This document shows positions 17,075-26,308 of a DNA stretch of 64,000 nucleotides, piece after piece. This DNA comes from Natronosalvus rutilus. GTDB taxonomy: Archaea > Halobacteriota > Halobacteria > Halobacteriales > Natrialbaceae. The DNA lies in assembly GCF_024204665.1 (NCBI RefSeq), contig NZ_CP100355.1, positions 3,267,451 through 3,331,450 of the forward strand, written 5' to 3'. Below the pieces are notes generated by a model. The model was not told the DNA's origin. It made no database searches and saw only the letters and a list, made by a program, of their open reading frames with translations. A program made the position numbers and the translations under genes. The stretch's first letter is position 1. The number at the start of each line of letters is the position of its first letter.

Positions 17075-18772
17075 TCACAGCCCGGTAATCGTCCCGTCGG
17101 GCCCGACGTCGAGTGTTTTCGCCGCCGGTTCGGCCGGGAGTCCCGGCATCTTCATCACGTCGCCGGTGAGCGCGACGACGAAGCCCGGCCCCGCGGCGGG
17201 GTAGAGCCGGCGAACCGTCAGCGTCCACCCCGAGGGAACGCCGAAGGCAGTGGGATCGTCCGACAGCGACGACGGGACCTTCGAGATGCACACCGGGAGG
17301 TCGTCGAACCCGTGTTCGGCGAGGTGCTCGAGATCCGTCCTGGCCTGGGCGGTGAACTCGATGCCGTCGGCGCCGTATACCTCGGTCGCGACCGTTTCGA
17401 TCTTCTCTCGGACGGAGGCCTCGAGGTCGTACAGCGGCTCGAAGTCCAGCACCCCGCGGTCGGCCGCGTCGCGGACGGCGCGAGCGAGTTCGATCCCGCC
17501 CTCGCCGCCGTTCCGGTACACGTCTGACACCTCGGCCGTGACGCCGCGTTCGCGACAGTGTGTCTGCACGGCCTCGAGCTCGGCTGGCGTGTCGTCAGGG
17601 AATCGGTTGATGGCGACGATTGGCTCGAAGCCAATGCGCTCGAGGACGTCCAGGTGGTGGTCCAGGTTCTCGAACCCCTCCTGGAGCGCCTCCAGGGAGT
17701 CGTCGGTCTCGTCCGCGAGGCCGTCGCTCCCGTGGTGTTTCAGGGCCTGGATCGTCGCGACCAGCACGACGGCGTCGGGCTCGAGGTCGTTTCGCGACAC
17801 GATGTCGAAGAACTTCTCGGCCCCGAGGTCGGCCCCGAAACCTGCCTCGATGACGACGTACTCGGCGTGGGTGAGCGCGAGTCGATCCGCGAGGATGCTG
17901 CTCGTCCCGTGGGCGATGTTCGCGAACGGGCCGCCGTGGACGAACGCCGGCGTCCCGGCGAGGGTCTGGACGAGGTTCGGCCTGATGGCGTCCCGGAGGA
18001 CCGCGGCGACGGCGCCGGTCGCCTCGAGGTCGTCGACCGTGACGGAGTCGCCGTCGACGTCGTAGGCGACGATGACGCGACCGACTCGCCGTTTGAGGTC
18101 GGGAATGTCGCTCGCCATGCCGACGACGGCCATCAGTTCCGAGGCGGCCGTGATGACGAACTCGGCTTCCCTGGGGACGCCGTTTACGGATCCACCGAGG
18201 CCGACGACGACGTTCCGGAGCGCGCGATCGTTCATGTCCATCGCTCGCGGCCAGACGACCCCGTCGGGGTCGATGGCTGGCTCGCCGCCCTGGTGGAGGT
18301 GGTTGTCGAGCATCGCCGCGATGAGGTTGTGCGCGACGGTGATTGCGTGGATGTCGCCCGTGAAGTGGACGTTTATCTCGTCCATCGGAACGACCTGAGC
18401 GTACCCACCGCCTGCGGCCCCGCCTTTGATACCGAAAATCGGGCCGAGCGAGGGCTGGCGGACCGCGACCGCCGCGTTCTCGCCGAGTTCGCCCAGCGCC
18501 TGCCCGAGTCCGACGGTCGTCACGGTCTTTCCCTCGCCGGCCCGCGTCGGTGTCATCGCCGTGACGAGGACGAGTCGACCGTCCTGCTCGCCCGCCGACG
18601 CTCGCTGGACCGCCTCGTGGGTAATCTTCGCCTTGTGCGTCCCGATGCGTTCGAAATCCGCCGGCTCGAGGCCGAGGTCCGCGGCGACGTCTTCGATGGG
18701 ACGATACGTCGCGGCGTTGGAGATCTCGGCGTCGCTGGGTATCGCGTCGAACTGTGGATCCGTCTTGGCCAT
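17075..18772 (-). CDS. fhs: Formate--tetrahydrofolate ligase
   Basis: A 565-residue formyltetrahydrofolate synthetase: ATP + formate + THF gives 10-formyl-THF, used for purine synthesis and one-carbon flow. The ATP loop TPTRAGEGKT is at residues 74-83, preceded by the conserved GTHKAKI start of the family. The KGGAAGGGYAQVVPMD segment and downstream folate-site helices are present. The length equals the bacterial enzyme. Haloarchaea use THF-linked C1 chemistry, unlike methanogens. The gene stands alone, converging with the NDUFA9-like gene with 22 nt between stops. Confidence 0.94.
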   Translation of the reverse strand: MAKTDPQFDAIPSDAEISNAATYRPIEDVAADLGLEPADFERIGTHKAKITHEAVQRASAGEQDGRLVLVTAMTPTRAGEGKTVTTVGLGQALGELGENAAVAVRQPSLGPIFGIKGGAAGGGYAQVVPMDEINVHFTGDIHAITVAHNLIAAMLDNHLHQGGEPAIDPDGVVWPRAMDMNDRALRNVVVGLGGSVNGVPREAEFVITAASELMAVVGMASDIPDLKRRVGRVIVAYDVDGDSVTVDDLEATGAVAAVLRDAIRPNLVQTLAGTPAFVHGGPFANIAHGTSSILADRLALTHAEYVVIEAGFGADLGAEKFFDIVSRNDLEPDAVVLVATIQALKHHGSDGLADETDDSLEALQEGFENLDHHLDVLERIGFEPIVAINRFPDDTPAELEAVQTHCRERGVTAEVSDVYRNGGEGGIELARAVRDAADRGVLDFEPLYDLEASVREKIETVATEVYGADGIEFTAQARTDLEHLAEHGFDDLPVCISKVPSSLSDDPTAFGVPSGWTLTVRRLYPAAGPGFVVALTGDVMKMPGLPAEPAAKTLDVGPDGTITGL

Positions 18773-19006
18773 AGGGAGTACTCGACCAGCCGAAGCGGTA
18801 AAATAGGCACCTGATTGTTACGTGCTGGGAACGGCATACTGCGGCGACGTGAGGCGGGTTTCGACGTGCGGAGCGACCCTCCCCTCAGTTCAAATAATCG
18901 ACCAGTACAGGGGTTTCACGGTGAGGTTCTCGACGCACCCACACCAACGCCGTCTACCAATTCTCGCCGACTTTCAGGGGTGTGAGACTTTCAGACTAAC
19001 ACAAAG

Positions 19007-19014
19007 TTTATATC
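19007..19014 (+). promoter_or_regulatory. TATA box of cetZ1
   Basis: TTTATATC is centred about 48 nt before the ATG at 19058. If start is 26 nt downstream of the box, the mRNA has a leader of roughly 20 nt; no clear Shine-Dalgarno sequence is seen in it. Confidence 0.5.
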
Positions 19015-19057
19015 CCTCATCGCACTGTTTTCGAGTCAACGGAGCCCCCTACTAACA

Positions 19058-20239
19058 ATGAAGTTGGCGATGATTGGATTCGGACAGGCCGGTGGGAAGG
19101 TCGTCGATCGATTTCTCGATTTCGACGACCGGACCAACAGCGGAATCGTCCGTGCGGCGATCGCTGTAAACTCCGCGAAGGCGGACCTCATCGGACTCGA
19201 GAATATACCCCAGGAGAATCGCGTGCTCATCGGCCAGGCCCGGGTAAAGGGCCACGGCGTGGGCGCAGACAACGAACTCGGCGCGGAAATCGCCGAGGAA
19301 GACATCGACGAGGTGCAAAACGCCGTCGACGCCATCCCGACTCACGAGGTCGACGCGTTCCTCGTCGTCTCGGGCATGGGCGGCGGCACGGGTTCAGGCG
19401 GCGCGCCCGTCCTCGCGAAGCACCTCAAACGCATCTACACGATCCCCGTCTACGGACTGGGCATCCTGCCCGGCACGGACGAGGGTGGCATTTACACGCT
19501 GAACGCCGCCCGTTCGTTCCAGACGTTCGTCCGCGAGGTCGACAACCTGCTCGTCTTCGACAACGACTCCTGGCGACAGACCGGCGAGTCCGTCGAGGGC
19601 GGCTACGACCAGATCAACGAGGAAATCGTCCGTCGCTTCGGCATCCTCTTCGGTGCCGGCGAGGTCGGCGAGGGCCAGGAAGTCGCCGAGAGCGTCGTCG
19701 ACTCCTCGGAGATCATCAACACCCTCTCGGGTGGCGGCGTCTCCACGGTCGGATACGCCTCCGAGGACGTCGAACTCAACACCAGTGGTGGGCTCCTCTC
19801 CCGATTTACCGGCGGTGGCGCCGGTGCCGACGACGGCCTCGACGCGGCCAACACGACCAACCGCATCACGAGCCTCGTCCGCAAGGCCGCCCTCGGCCGG
19901 CTGACACTGCCCTGCGAGATCGAGGGTGCCGAACGCGCCCTGCTCGTTCTCTCCGGGCCCAGCGAGTACCTGAACCGGAAAGGCATCGAGCGCGGGCGGA
20001 AGTGGCTCGAGGAGGAAACCGGCAGCATGGAGGTCCGCGGCGGGGACTACCCCCAGAACGTCCCCGAAGTGTCGGCGGCGATCTTGCTCTCGGGCGTGAC
20101 GAACGTCCCGCGAATCAAGCGCCTCCAGCAGGTGGCCATCGAGGCCCAGGACAACATGGAGGACATCGAGTCCCAGAGCAAGGAAAATCTCGAGACCCTC
20201 GTCGAAGACGACGAGGACGAACTCGAGCCGCTATTCTGA
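19058..20239 (+). CDS. cetZ1: Tubulin-like cell-shape protein CetZ1
   Basis: A 393-residue FtsZ/tubulin-superfamily GTPase of the archaeal CetZ group, which controls cell shape and swimming-cell development rather than division. The tubulin signature GGGTGSG is at residues 108-114, the N-terminal GFGQAGGK binds nucleotide, and the sequence closely follows CetZ1 along its length, including a Gly/Ala-rich loop (GGGAGADDG) and an acidic C-terminal tail ending ELEPLF. It would act in the cytoplasm under the envelope. It is followed by cofC and cofG on the same strand, a gene order known in other haloarchaea, though gaps of 214 and 87 nt suggest separate promoters. Confidence 0.95.
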   Translation: MKLAMIGFGQAGGKVVDRFLDFDDRTNSGIVRAAIAVNSAKADLIGLENIPQENRVLIGQARVKGHGVGADNELGAEIAEEDIDEVQNAVDAIPTHEVDAFLVVSGMGGGTGSGGAPVLAKHLKRIYTIPVYGLGILPGTDEGGIYTLNAARSFQTFVREVDNLLVFDNDSWRQTGESVEGGYDQINEEIVRRFGILFGAGEVGEGQEVAESVVDSSEIINTLSGGGVSTVGYASEDVELNTSGGLLSRFTGGGAGADDGLDAANTTNRITSLVRKAALGRLTLPCEIEGAERALLVLSGPSEYLNRKGIERGRKWLEEETGSMEVRGGDYPQNVPEVSAAILLSGVTNVPRIKRLQQVAIEAQDNMEDIESQSKENLETLVEDDEDELEPLF

Positions 20240-20453
20240 GCTGACCGGCCTCCGTCCTTCGTTTTTGGACCACAATTTCGACGTGTTCTGATCGACCTCG
20301 AGCGACAGTCGTCGATCTCTCACTCCAGTCTTTCGTTCCCTTCGAAGACCGACCACGGTCGCTTCCAGTCGTCCCGAGTGATCGACGAAAGGACTGCGCG
20401 ACTCGACGCCGACTCCGAGGCGCTTTTGCTCTCCGGTTCGAAAGAACCGACGA

Positions 20454-21089
20454 ATGCAGGTCGTCGTCCCGTTCGCCGACGAATCCCCCAAATCCCGTCT
20501 CGCACCCGCACTCGAGCGCGAGGAGCGACGGCGACTCGCCCGAGCGATGCTCGCCGACGTCTGCTCGACGCTCCGGGCGGTGGGTCGAGAACCGACGATT
20601 CTCGCGACGAAGCCACTATCGGCATCGACGCTGGACGCGCTCGACGGTCCCGACGTGAACGTGATCGTCGACGACCGGGCGCTCACGCCCGCGGTCAACG
20701 CCGTCCTCGAGTCGGTCGACGAGACGGTCGCGGTCGTCATGGCGGATCTCGCGCTCGCGACGCCCGCGGCACTCGAGACGCTGTTCGAGACGCCCGGCGA
20801 GGTGGTCGTCGCACCGGGACGCGGCGGCGGCACCAATGCGCTCGTCGTTCGCCACCCCGAGTTCCGCACGGATTACCACGGTGCGTCCATCCTCGACCAT
20901 CGGCGGAAGGCCCGCGAGATCGGAGCCAGCCTCGAGACGGTCGACTCCTTCCGGCTGGCGACCGACGTCGACGAGCCAGCGGACCTGGTCGAGGGGTGGC
21001 TCCACGGCGGCGGCCACACGCGAGCGGCACTCGAGGCGTTCGGCTTCGACCTTGAGACGACCGGGGGGCGAGTTCGGCTGGTTCGGTAG
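20454..21089 (+). CDS. cofC: 2-phospho-L-lactate guanylyltransferase
   Basis: A 211-residue nucleotidyltransferase of coenzyme F420 synthesis that joins GTP to phospholactate (or phosphoenolpyruvate). The N-terminal VVPFADESPKSRLAP contains the nucleotide-binding Lys and Arg; MADLALATPAAL and the GRGGGTNAL loop are family hallmarks. Length is normal. cofG, acting on the deazaflavin half of F420, follows 87 nt downstream, so the two serve one pathway. The ATG at 20454 gives the expected N-terminus. Confidence 0.92.
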   Translation: MQVVVPFADESPKSRLAPALEREERRRLARAMLADVCSTLRAVGREPTILATKPLSASTLDALDGPDVNVIVDDRALTPAVNAVLESVDETVAVVMADLALATPAALETLFETPGEVVVAPGRGGGTNALVVRHPEFRTDYHGASILDHRRKAREIGASLETVDSFRLATDVDEPADLVEGWLHGGGHTRAALEAFGFDLETTGGRVRLVR

Positions 21090-21176
21090 GCCAGTTCGAG
21101 AGGTCGTCCGGCGTCGCCCGGTCGACGGTAAAGTGAAGCGTTTTAGGCCGGGGACGACTCCCTCCAGACGAAACCG

Positions 21177-22343
21177 ATGATTCCGGGGGCAGCGGAGTAC
21201 GACGTCGAGGTGTCCATCGCCGAATCCGAGGTCGAGCGTCTGCTCGAGGTGACGCCGAGCGACGTCGAACCCGCCCCCGAACTCTCGTTCTGTCGGAACG
21301 TGTTCGTCCCGCTCACGACGGCCTGCCGGTACACCTGCACCTACTGCACGTACTTCGATCCGCCGGGCCAGGCCTCGCTCCTCTCGCTCGAGGAGGTCCG
21401 CGACATCTGTCGACGGGGCGCCGACGCCGGCTGTACCGAGGCGCTCTTCACGTTCGGCGACGACCCCGACGACCGGTACACGCAGATTCACGACCAGCTC
21501 GCCGACTGGGGCTACGACTCGATCCACGAGTACCTGCGGGCGGCCTGCGAGGTCGCCCTCGAGGAGGGACTGCTCCCGCACTCGAACCCCGGCGACCAGA
21601 CGCTCGAGCAGATGGCCGAGGTGGCGGACGTCAACGCCAGCATGGGCGTGATGCTCGAGACGACGGCCGACGTGGACGCCCACGCGGGGCCGCGACGCAA
21701 GCTGCCCGGCCAGCGCCTGCGGACGATTCGGAACGCGGGCGAACTCGACGTGGCGTTCACGACGGGGATTCTGGTCGGCATCGGGGAATCCTGGCGCGAC
21801 CGCGCCGAGAGCCTGCTCGCGATTCGCGAGCTGCACGAGCGCTACGATCACGTCCAGGAGGTGATCGTCCAGCCCGTCGCGAACAACGAGCGCTGGACGG
21901 ACGGGTCGCCCGGCCTCGAGACGATGCGTCGGGTGACGGCGATGGCGCGGGTCGCCCTCCCCGAGGAGGTGTCAGTCCAGGTGCCCCCGAACCTCGCACC
22001 TGCCCGGGATCTGGTCGACTGCGGCATCGACGACCTCGGCGGCGTCTCGCCGGTGACCGACGACCACATCAATCCGGACTACGCCTGGCCCGCGCTGGAC
22101 GAACTCGAGGCCGTCGCCGAGCACGCCGACGTTCCGCTCCGCGAGCGGTTGCCGGTCTACGAGCGGTTCCTGCCTGCCGACCTGCGAAGTGCCGAGTTCG
22201 ACGGGGTCCTGGCCGACGGCGTCGACGGGAGGGCAGAACAAGCGAGCGACGCGGATGGCCGGACGTGGCTCTCGCCGACGATTTGCCGAGCCCTCGAGGC
22301 CGACGACGACGCCGGAGGACGCTTTCGAGCGACGCTCGAGTAA
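21177..22343 (+). CDS. cofG: 7,8-didemethyl-8-hydroxy-5-deazariboflavin synthase subunit CofG
   Basis: A 388-residue radical SAM enzyme that, with CofH, makes the Fo chromophore of F420 from tyrosine and a flavin precursor. The 4Fe-4S motif C50-x3-C54-x2-C57 is in CRYTCTYCTYFD. The following TIM-barrel segments (EALFTFGDDP, PGDQTLEQ, GPRRKLPGQRL) match the family. cofH is not in the window. The C-terminal tail past about 350 is acidic and variable. It is downstream of cofC and probably shares its regulation. Confidence 0.93.
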   Translation: MIPGAAEYDVEVSIAESEVERLLEVTPSDVEPAPELSFCRNVFVPLTTACRYTCTYCTYFDPPGQASLLSLEEVRDICRRGADAGCTEALFTFGDDPDDRYTQIHDQLADWGYDSIHEYLRAACEVALEEGLLPHSNPGDQTLEQMAEVADVNASMGVMLETTADVDAHAGPRRKLPGQRLRTIRNAGELDVAFTTGILVGIGESWRDRAESLLAIRELHERYDHVQEVIVQPVANNERWTDGSPGLETMRRVTAMARVALPEEVSVQVPPNLAPARDLVDCGIDDLGGVSPVTDDHINPDYAWPALDELEAVAEHADVPLRERLPVYERFLPADLRSAEFDGVLADGVDGRAEQASDADGRTWLSPTICRALEADDDAGGRFRATLE

Positions 22344-22455
22344 CCTGCCGGTTCCGAAGATGCTGTTTACTCGAAGCCGAGTTCGAGAACGGCGCTGTCA
22401 GCAACGGTGACCGGTGTGACTGGGTTTTATGTACGAGTATAACTAATTGAGTACT

Positions 22456-22575
22456 ATGGCAACAGTCAGCGCCTGCCCGAAGTGCGGTTCCAGTTCGCTC
22501 GGCCTCGAACAGCGCGGCTTCGCGTGTGACGATTGTGACTGGGTCGCCTGTCCAGAGTACCTGATGGAAGTGTAG
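22456..22575 (+). CDS. Zinc-finger microprotein (39 aa)
   Basis: A 39-residue protein with two CxxC knuckles (CPKC and CDDC) plus a further Cys in WVACPEY, reading as a single zinc ribbon. This is one of many haloarchaeal zinc-finger microproteins. A TTTTATG box near 22425 lies about 30 nt upstream of the ATG, and AT-rich sequence precedes the gene, supporting its own promoter. It converges with ubaA, with 18 nt between stops. Confidence 0.75.
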   Translation: MATVSACPKCGSSSLGLEQRGFACDDCDWVACPEYLMEV

Positions 22576-22593
22576 GCGCCGCGTCGGTGGCGG

Positions 22594-23439
22594 TTACTCG
22601 GCCGGTAGCAAGCAGGTTTCTTCGTAGCTCGCGTCACGAACCGACTCGATAGCGGGCTCTTCGCCGCAGACTGGACAATCCGGGTTGTGCCTGATTTCGA
22701 CGGTCTCGAAGGTCATTCCCATCGCATCGTACAGCATGAGTCGTCCCTCGAGAGTCTCGCCTTTCTCGAGGAGGAGTTTTACAACCTCGGTCGCCTGGAT
22801 GCAGCCGACGGTTCCTGGAAGGACGCCGAGCACGCCGGTCGTCGCGCAGTCGGGAACCGTGCCGGGTTCGGGGGCTTCCGGGAAGAGACAGCGGTAACAC
22901 GGCGGCGTCGATTCCGTCTCCGCGCCGCGGTTCCGGTTGTCGAACGTCGTGATCTGTCCCTCGAACCGGTAAATCGCGCCGTGAGAGAGCGGCGTCCCCG
23001 ACAGGACGCAGTGATCGTTGAGGAGGTACCGGGTCGCAAAGTTGTCGCTGGCGTCGAGGACGACGTCGTAGTCGGCGACCAGGTCCGCGACGTTCGCCGG
23101 CGTGAGCCGCTGCTCGTGTTTCTCGACGGTGACGTCCGGGTTGAGCTGCGCGACGTAGTCGGCCGCACTGTCCACCTTCGGCCGGCCCACGTCGTCGTCG
23201 CCGTGGATAATCTGGCGCTGGAGGTTCGACCGCTCGACGACGTCGTCGTCGACGATGCCGAGCCGGCCGACGCCCGCCGCGGCGAGGTACTGTATCGCCG
23301 GCGATCCGAGGCCACCCGCCCCGACGACCAGGACCGACCCCTCGAGCAGCCGTTGCTGGCCTTCGGGGCCGACTTCGTCCATGATGACGTGTCTCGAGTA
23401 GCGATCGAGCTGGGTGGGATCGAGGCGAAGGTCGCTCAT
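22594..23439 (-). CDS. ubaA: SAMP-activating E1-like adenylyltransferase
   Basis: A 281-residue ThiF/MoeB/E1 family protein. In haloarchaea this enzyme (UbaA) adenylates the C-terminal glycine of ubiquitin-like SAMPs, for protein sampylation and for sulfur transfer to molybdopterin and tRNA thiolation. The nucleotide motif GAGGLGS is at residues 40-46. Zinc ligands lie in two CxxC pairs (CYRC and CPVC), and the active-site Cys is in CATTGVLGVLPG. The ATG complement at 23437-23439 is preferred over an upstream GTG at 23446-23448. Confidence 0.92.
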   Translation of the reverse strand: MSDLRLDPTQLDRYSRHVIMDEVGPEGQQRLLEGSVLVVGAGGLGSPAIQYLAAAGVGRLGIVDDDVVERSNLQRQIIHGDDDVGRPKVDSAADYVAQLNPDVTVEKHEQRLTPANVADLVADYDVVLDASDNFATRYLLNDHCVLSGTPLSHGAIYRFEGQITTFDNRNRGAETESTPPCYRCLFPEAPEPGTVPDCATTGVLGVLPGTVGCIQATEVVKLLLEKGETLEGRLMLYDAMGMTFETVEIRHNPDCPVCGEEPAIESVRDASYEETCLLPAE

Positions 23440-23530
23440 GCTCTCCACTTCGGACGGGAGCGAGAAAAGTCCGCGGGGCCGAATGCGTCGTCGCTCGAGT
23501 GTGACTGATAATGACTGTCACTACCCGATG

Positions 23531-23538
23531 CTTTATGT
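23531..23538 (+). promoter_or_regulatory. TATA box of the HVO_0416-type zinc-finger gene
   Basis: CTTTATGT is centred about 26 nt before the ATG at 23560. The spacing favours 23560 rather than the second ATG at 23566 as the start. Confidence 0.5.
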
Positions 23539-23559
23539 GCGTGTGTGGTGTGTTGTAGC

Positions 23560-23751
23560 ATGACCATGGCATCATCACCCAACGGTGCCGGAGACGACGT
23601 TTTCGACCAGTTCCTCGCCGACAACGGCCACTCTACGGAGCGAACGGGCTGGAAACGTGATTACAACAAGAAGCAGTGTCCGGACTGCGGCGGCCTCCAC
23701 GATACGTCCGCGACGACCTGTACTGTCTGTGGGTGGGATCCGCGACCGTAG
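23560..23751 (+). CDS. HVO_0416-family zinc-finger protein
   Basis: A 63-residue protein with a flexible acidic N-terminus (GAGDDVFDQFLADNGH), a basic linker with KRDYNKKQ, and one zinc ribbon formed by CPDC and CTVC separated by 12 residues. The pattern, ending in VCGWDPRP, matches the HVO_0416 zinc-finger family of haloarchaea, whose function is not known. ATG codons at 23560 and 23566 are both possible; the TATA spacing supports the first. Confidence 0.75.
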   Translation: MTMASSPNGAGDDVFDQFLADNGHSTERTGWKRDYNKKQCPDCGGLHDTSATTCTVCGWDPRP

Positions 23752-23991
23752 CCAGGATCCGGATCCGAATCGCTATTTTCGCCGTACTCGAGTCGATCGT
23801 AGCGATCGCCATCGCCTGGTGTGCGTACCGCGGTCGGACGAACAGCAGGGCAGGGGCGACACCGCGATACACGTCGCGTTGACGTGGCGCCCCGGCCTCG
23901 TGCCATTCTCTCCCGACCACCATAATTTCATACACTCATAGTCGGTAGAATTATTACGGCGTGTCGATGACGGAGAGACGAGGGATCATCA

Positions 23992-24150
23992 ATGCCGAAA
24001 TGCCAGAACTGCGGTGCGTTCGTGACGGACGCCTATGCGAGAGTGTTTACCCCTCGGAACGTCGACAACCCGCGTGTCTGTCCAGAGTGTACGGACAAGA
24101 TACGCGACGGCGCGGAGATCCGCCGTGCTCGGTCGCCCCGGAATAATTGA
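23992..24150 (+). CDS. DUF7563-like zinc-ribbon protein
   Basis: A 52-residue protein: CQNC near the N-terminus and CPEC after residue 30 form a zinc ribbon around VTDAYARVFTPRN, followed by a basic tail (RRARSPRNN). It resembles the haloarchaeal DUF7563 group, also called rubrerythrin-like-domain microproteins; role unknown. The 240-nt space before it holds no other gene that I can see. Confidence 0.7.
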   Translation: MPKCQNCGAFVTDAYARVFTPRNVDNPRVCPECTDKIRDGAEIRRARSPRNN

Positions 24151-24342
24151 ATTACGCTCCCGGAATTGTCCCGGAATCGCCCCGGTAGTCACCCTCGGAA
24201 CAACTACCGAAATTTTCCAGAACTGGGCCTGTCGGCGAGCCACACCGAGATTCTGTTGCCTCGAGGTCAACGAGAGAGTAAACGCGCCGTCTTTCCCCGA
24301 CTCGTCAATTATTCGCCCGTTCGTCGGATGAAACCCACGTGA

Positions 24343-24348
24343 CTTATA
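24343..24348 (+). promoter_or_regulatory. TATA box of the helicase operon
   Basis: CTTATA is centred 28 nt before the ATG at 24374, predicting a leaderless two-gene transcript (helicase plus M24-like protein). Confidence 0.5.
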
Positions 24349-24373
24349 GGAGTCGCGTCCCTGATATGGTACA

Positions 24374-26308
24374 ATGGCTACAACGGAGACGGACGCGGAT
24401 GCTGAGGCGGGGGCGCACGTCACTCGTCTGTTCGGCGGCCCCGGCAGCGGGAAAACGACGGCACTCCTCGATCACGTCGAAGAGATCCTCGAGGCAGACG
24501 ACGTGACATTTCGTGACATCCTCGTCGTCTCCTACACGCGAGCGGCCGCCCAGGAAATTCGAGAACGGCTGGCCGAGCGCCTCGACGAGAGCCCACGCGC
24601 CCTCCAGGGCAACGTCTGTACGATGCACGCCAAGGCGTACAACCTGCTCGACCTCTCTCGCGGCGACGTCATCGGCGAGAAGGACAAAGAGGAATTCTGT
24701 GAGGACTACGGCCTCGAGTACGAGGACGAATACAGCGGCGCAGGACGACGTACCGCGCGGTCGACGACCATTGGGAACAAGATCATCGCGACGAGTCAGT
24801 GGCTCCAGCGCACCCGCCGGGACGTCGCCGACTGGTACGACGTACCCTTCCAGTGGGACGTCGAGGAAGTTCGACTCCCGCCCGAAATCGACCCGAACGC
24901 CCAGGAGGGGAACAAGTACACGCCGACGTGGCCCTCCGACGACGACCGGATCGACGTCCCCGAGGCGATCCGCGCCTGGCGCAACTACAAGGGACAGGAA
25001 GGCAAGATTGGCTTCGCGGACATGCTTGAGCGGGTAAAACAGCGCTCACTCATCCCGAACGTCGACTACCTGATCATCGACGAGTTCCAGGACATCACGA
25101 CCCTGCAGTACGACGTCTACGAGGAGTGGAAACCCCACGTCAAGCGCGTCCTGATCGCCGGCGACGACGACCAGGTCGTCTACTCCTGGCAGGGGGCCGA
25201 CCCCGCACTCTTGCTCGACGAGGAGGTCGACGAGGACATCATCCTGCCGAACTCCTACCGACTGCCGTCGAACGTCCTCAACGCGGTCAATCAGGAGATT
25301 CGCCACATCGACGTTCGCCAGGACAAGGACCTCAACCCGCGCAAGGAGGGCGGCCTCGTCGAGGCCTACCAGAACCGATCGATGCTCGACCTGGTTCGGA
25401 TGGTCCGCCAGACCCTGGTCGAGGATGACGGGACGATCATGCTGCTCTTCCGGGCGCGGTACCAGATGTTCCAGTTCATCGATGAGTTCATCACCGAGGG
25501 GATTCCCTTCACCGCGCTGACCGACCAGCGGATGTGGACCGATCGACTCACCCAGTACGTCCGCGCAATCGAGGCCATCGACGCGGACGAAGACGTTACC
25601 GGCCTACAAGCTCGACGGCTGGCCGACATGCTCATGGACTCGGCGTTCGGCACCAACGAGCGCGACGCCCTCTTCGACGAGATCGACGAGCGTCAGGAAG
25701 AGTCGGGCATCGACGACCTCGAGGAACTCATGATCCCGGTCGACGTGATCAAAGACTACGCGCCGTTCCTCCCCGGTCCGGCCTCGGCCTCGGACATGGT
25801 CCGTAAGGTGACTAACTTCCAGAAGAAGTCGATCAAGGCCTACTTCGCTATCGGCACCTACGAGGGAATGGCCACCGATCAGGTTCGCGTCGGTACGATC
25901 CACTCCGCGAAGGGGCGCGAGGCCGATCACGTCTTCGTTGGCACCGACCTCACCGAGAAAGTAGTCGAGCAGATGGTCGCCACGGTCGACGACCCCGAGG
26001 ACATCCCTGGCGTCGAAGAGTTCACCAAGACCAGTTCGCCCGTGCCCGTCCTGACGGACAACGAGCGCCGCGTCTTCTACGTCGGCATGTCCCGCGCCCG
26101 GGAACGCCTCGTCCTCCTCGAGAACCTCGTCGACGGCGCACCGACGCTCTCGATCGACGTCCTGCTCAACAATCGCCAGACCGGCGCCGACCTCGAGGAA
26201 CTCGTCGAGCAGGCCCAGCTACCCGAGGCGGAGCGACTCGACGGCGAGGGTGACGTCGACGCCGATGCCAACGTCGACGCCGACGAAGCCGAAGTCGAAG
26301 CGCCGTGA
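24374..26308 (+). CDS. UvrD/Rep-family superfamily 1 helicase
   Basis: A 644-residue SF1A DNA helicase. Motif I is GGPGSGKTT (residues 21-29), motif Ia SYTRAAAQEI, Walker B LIIDEFQD near 235, motif III AGDDDQVVYSWQGAD, motif V TIHSAKGREADHV and motif VI YVGMSRARERL. It is shorter than bacterial UvrD and lacks the usual 2B-domain length, as in archaeal relatives. A repair or replication-restart role is likely. The C-terminal 40 residues are acidic and low-complexity. The next gene overlaps its stop codon by 4 nt, so the two are translated together. Confidence 0.9.
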   Translation: MATTETDADAEAGAHVTRLFGGPGSGKTTALLDHVEEILEADDVTFRDILVVSYTRAAAQEIRERLAERLDESPRALQGNVCTMHAKAYNLLDLSRGDVIGEKDKEEFCEDYGLEYEDEYSGAGRRTARSTTIGNKIIATSQWLQRTRRDVADWYDVPFQWDVEEVRLPPEIDPNAQEGNKYTPTWPSDDDRIDVPEAIRAWRNYKGQEGKIGFADMLERVKQRSLIPNVDYLIIDEFQDITTLQYDVYEEWKPHVKRVLIAGDDDQVVYSWQGADPALLLDEEVDEDIILPNSYRLPSNVLNAVNQEIRHIDVRQDKDLNPRKEGGLVEAYQNRSMLDLVRMVRQTLVEDDGTIMLLFRARYQMFQFIDEFITEGIPFTALTDQRMWTDRLTQYVRAIEAIDADEDVTGLQARRLADMLMDSAFGTNERDALFDEIDERQEESGIDDLEELMIPVDVIKDYAPFLPGPASASDMVRKVTNFQKKSIKAYFAIGTYEGMATDQVRVGTIHSAKGREADHVFVGTDLTEKVVEQMVATVDDPEDIPGVEEFTKTSSPVPVLTDNERRVFYVGMSRARERLVLLENLVDGAPTLSIDVLLNNRQTGADLEELVEQAQLPEAERLDGEGDVDADANVDADEAEVEAP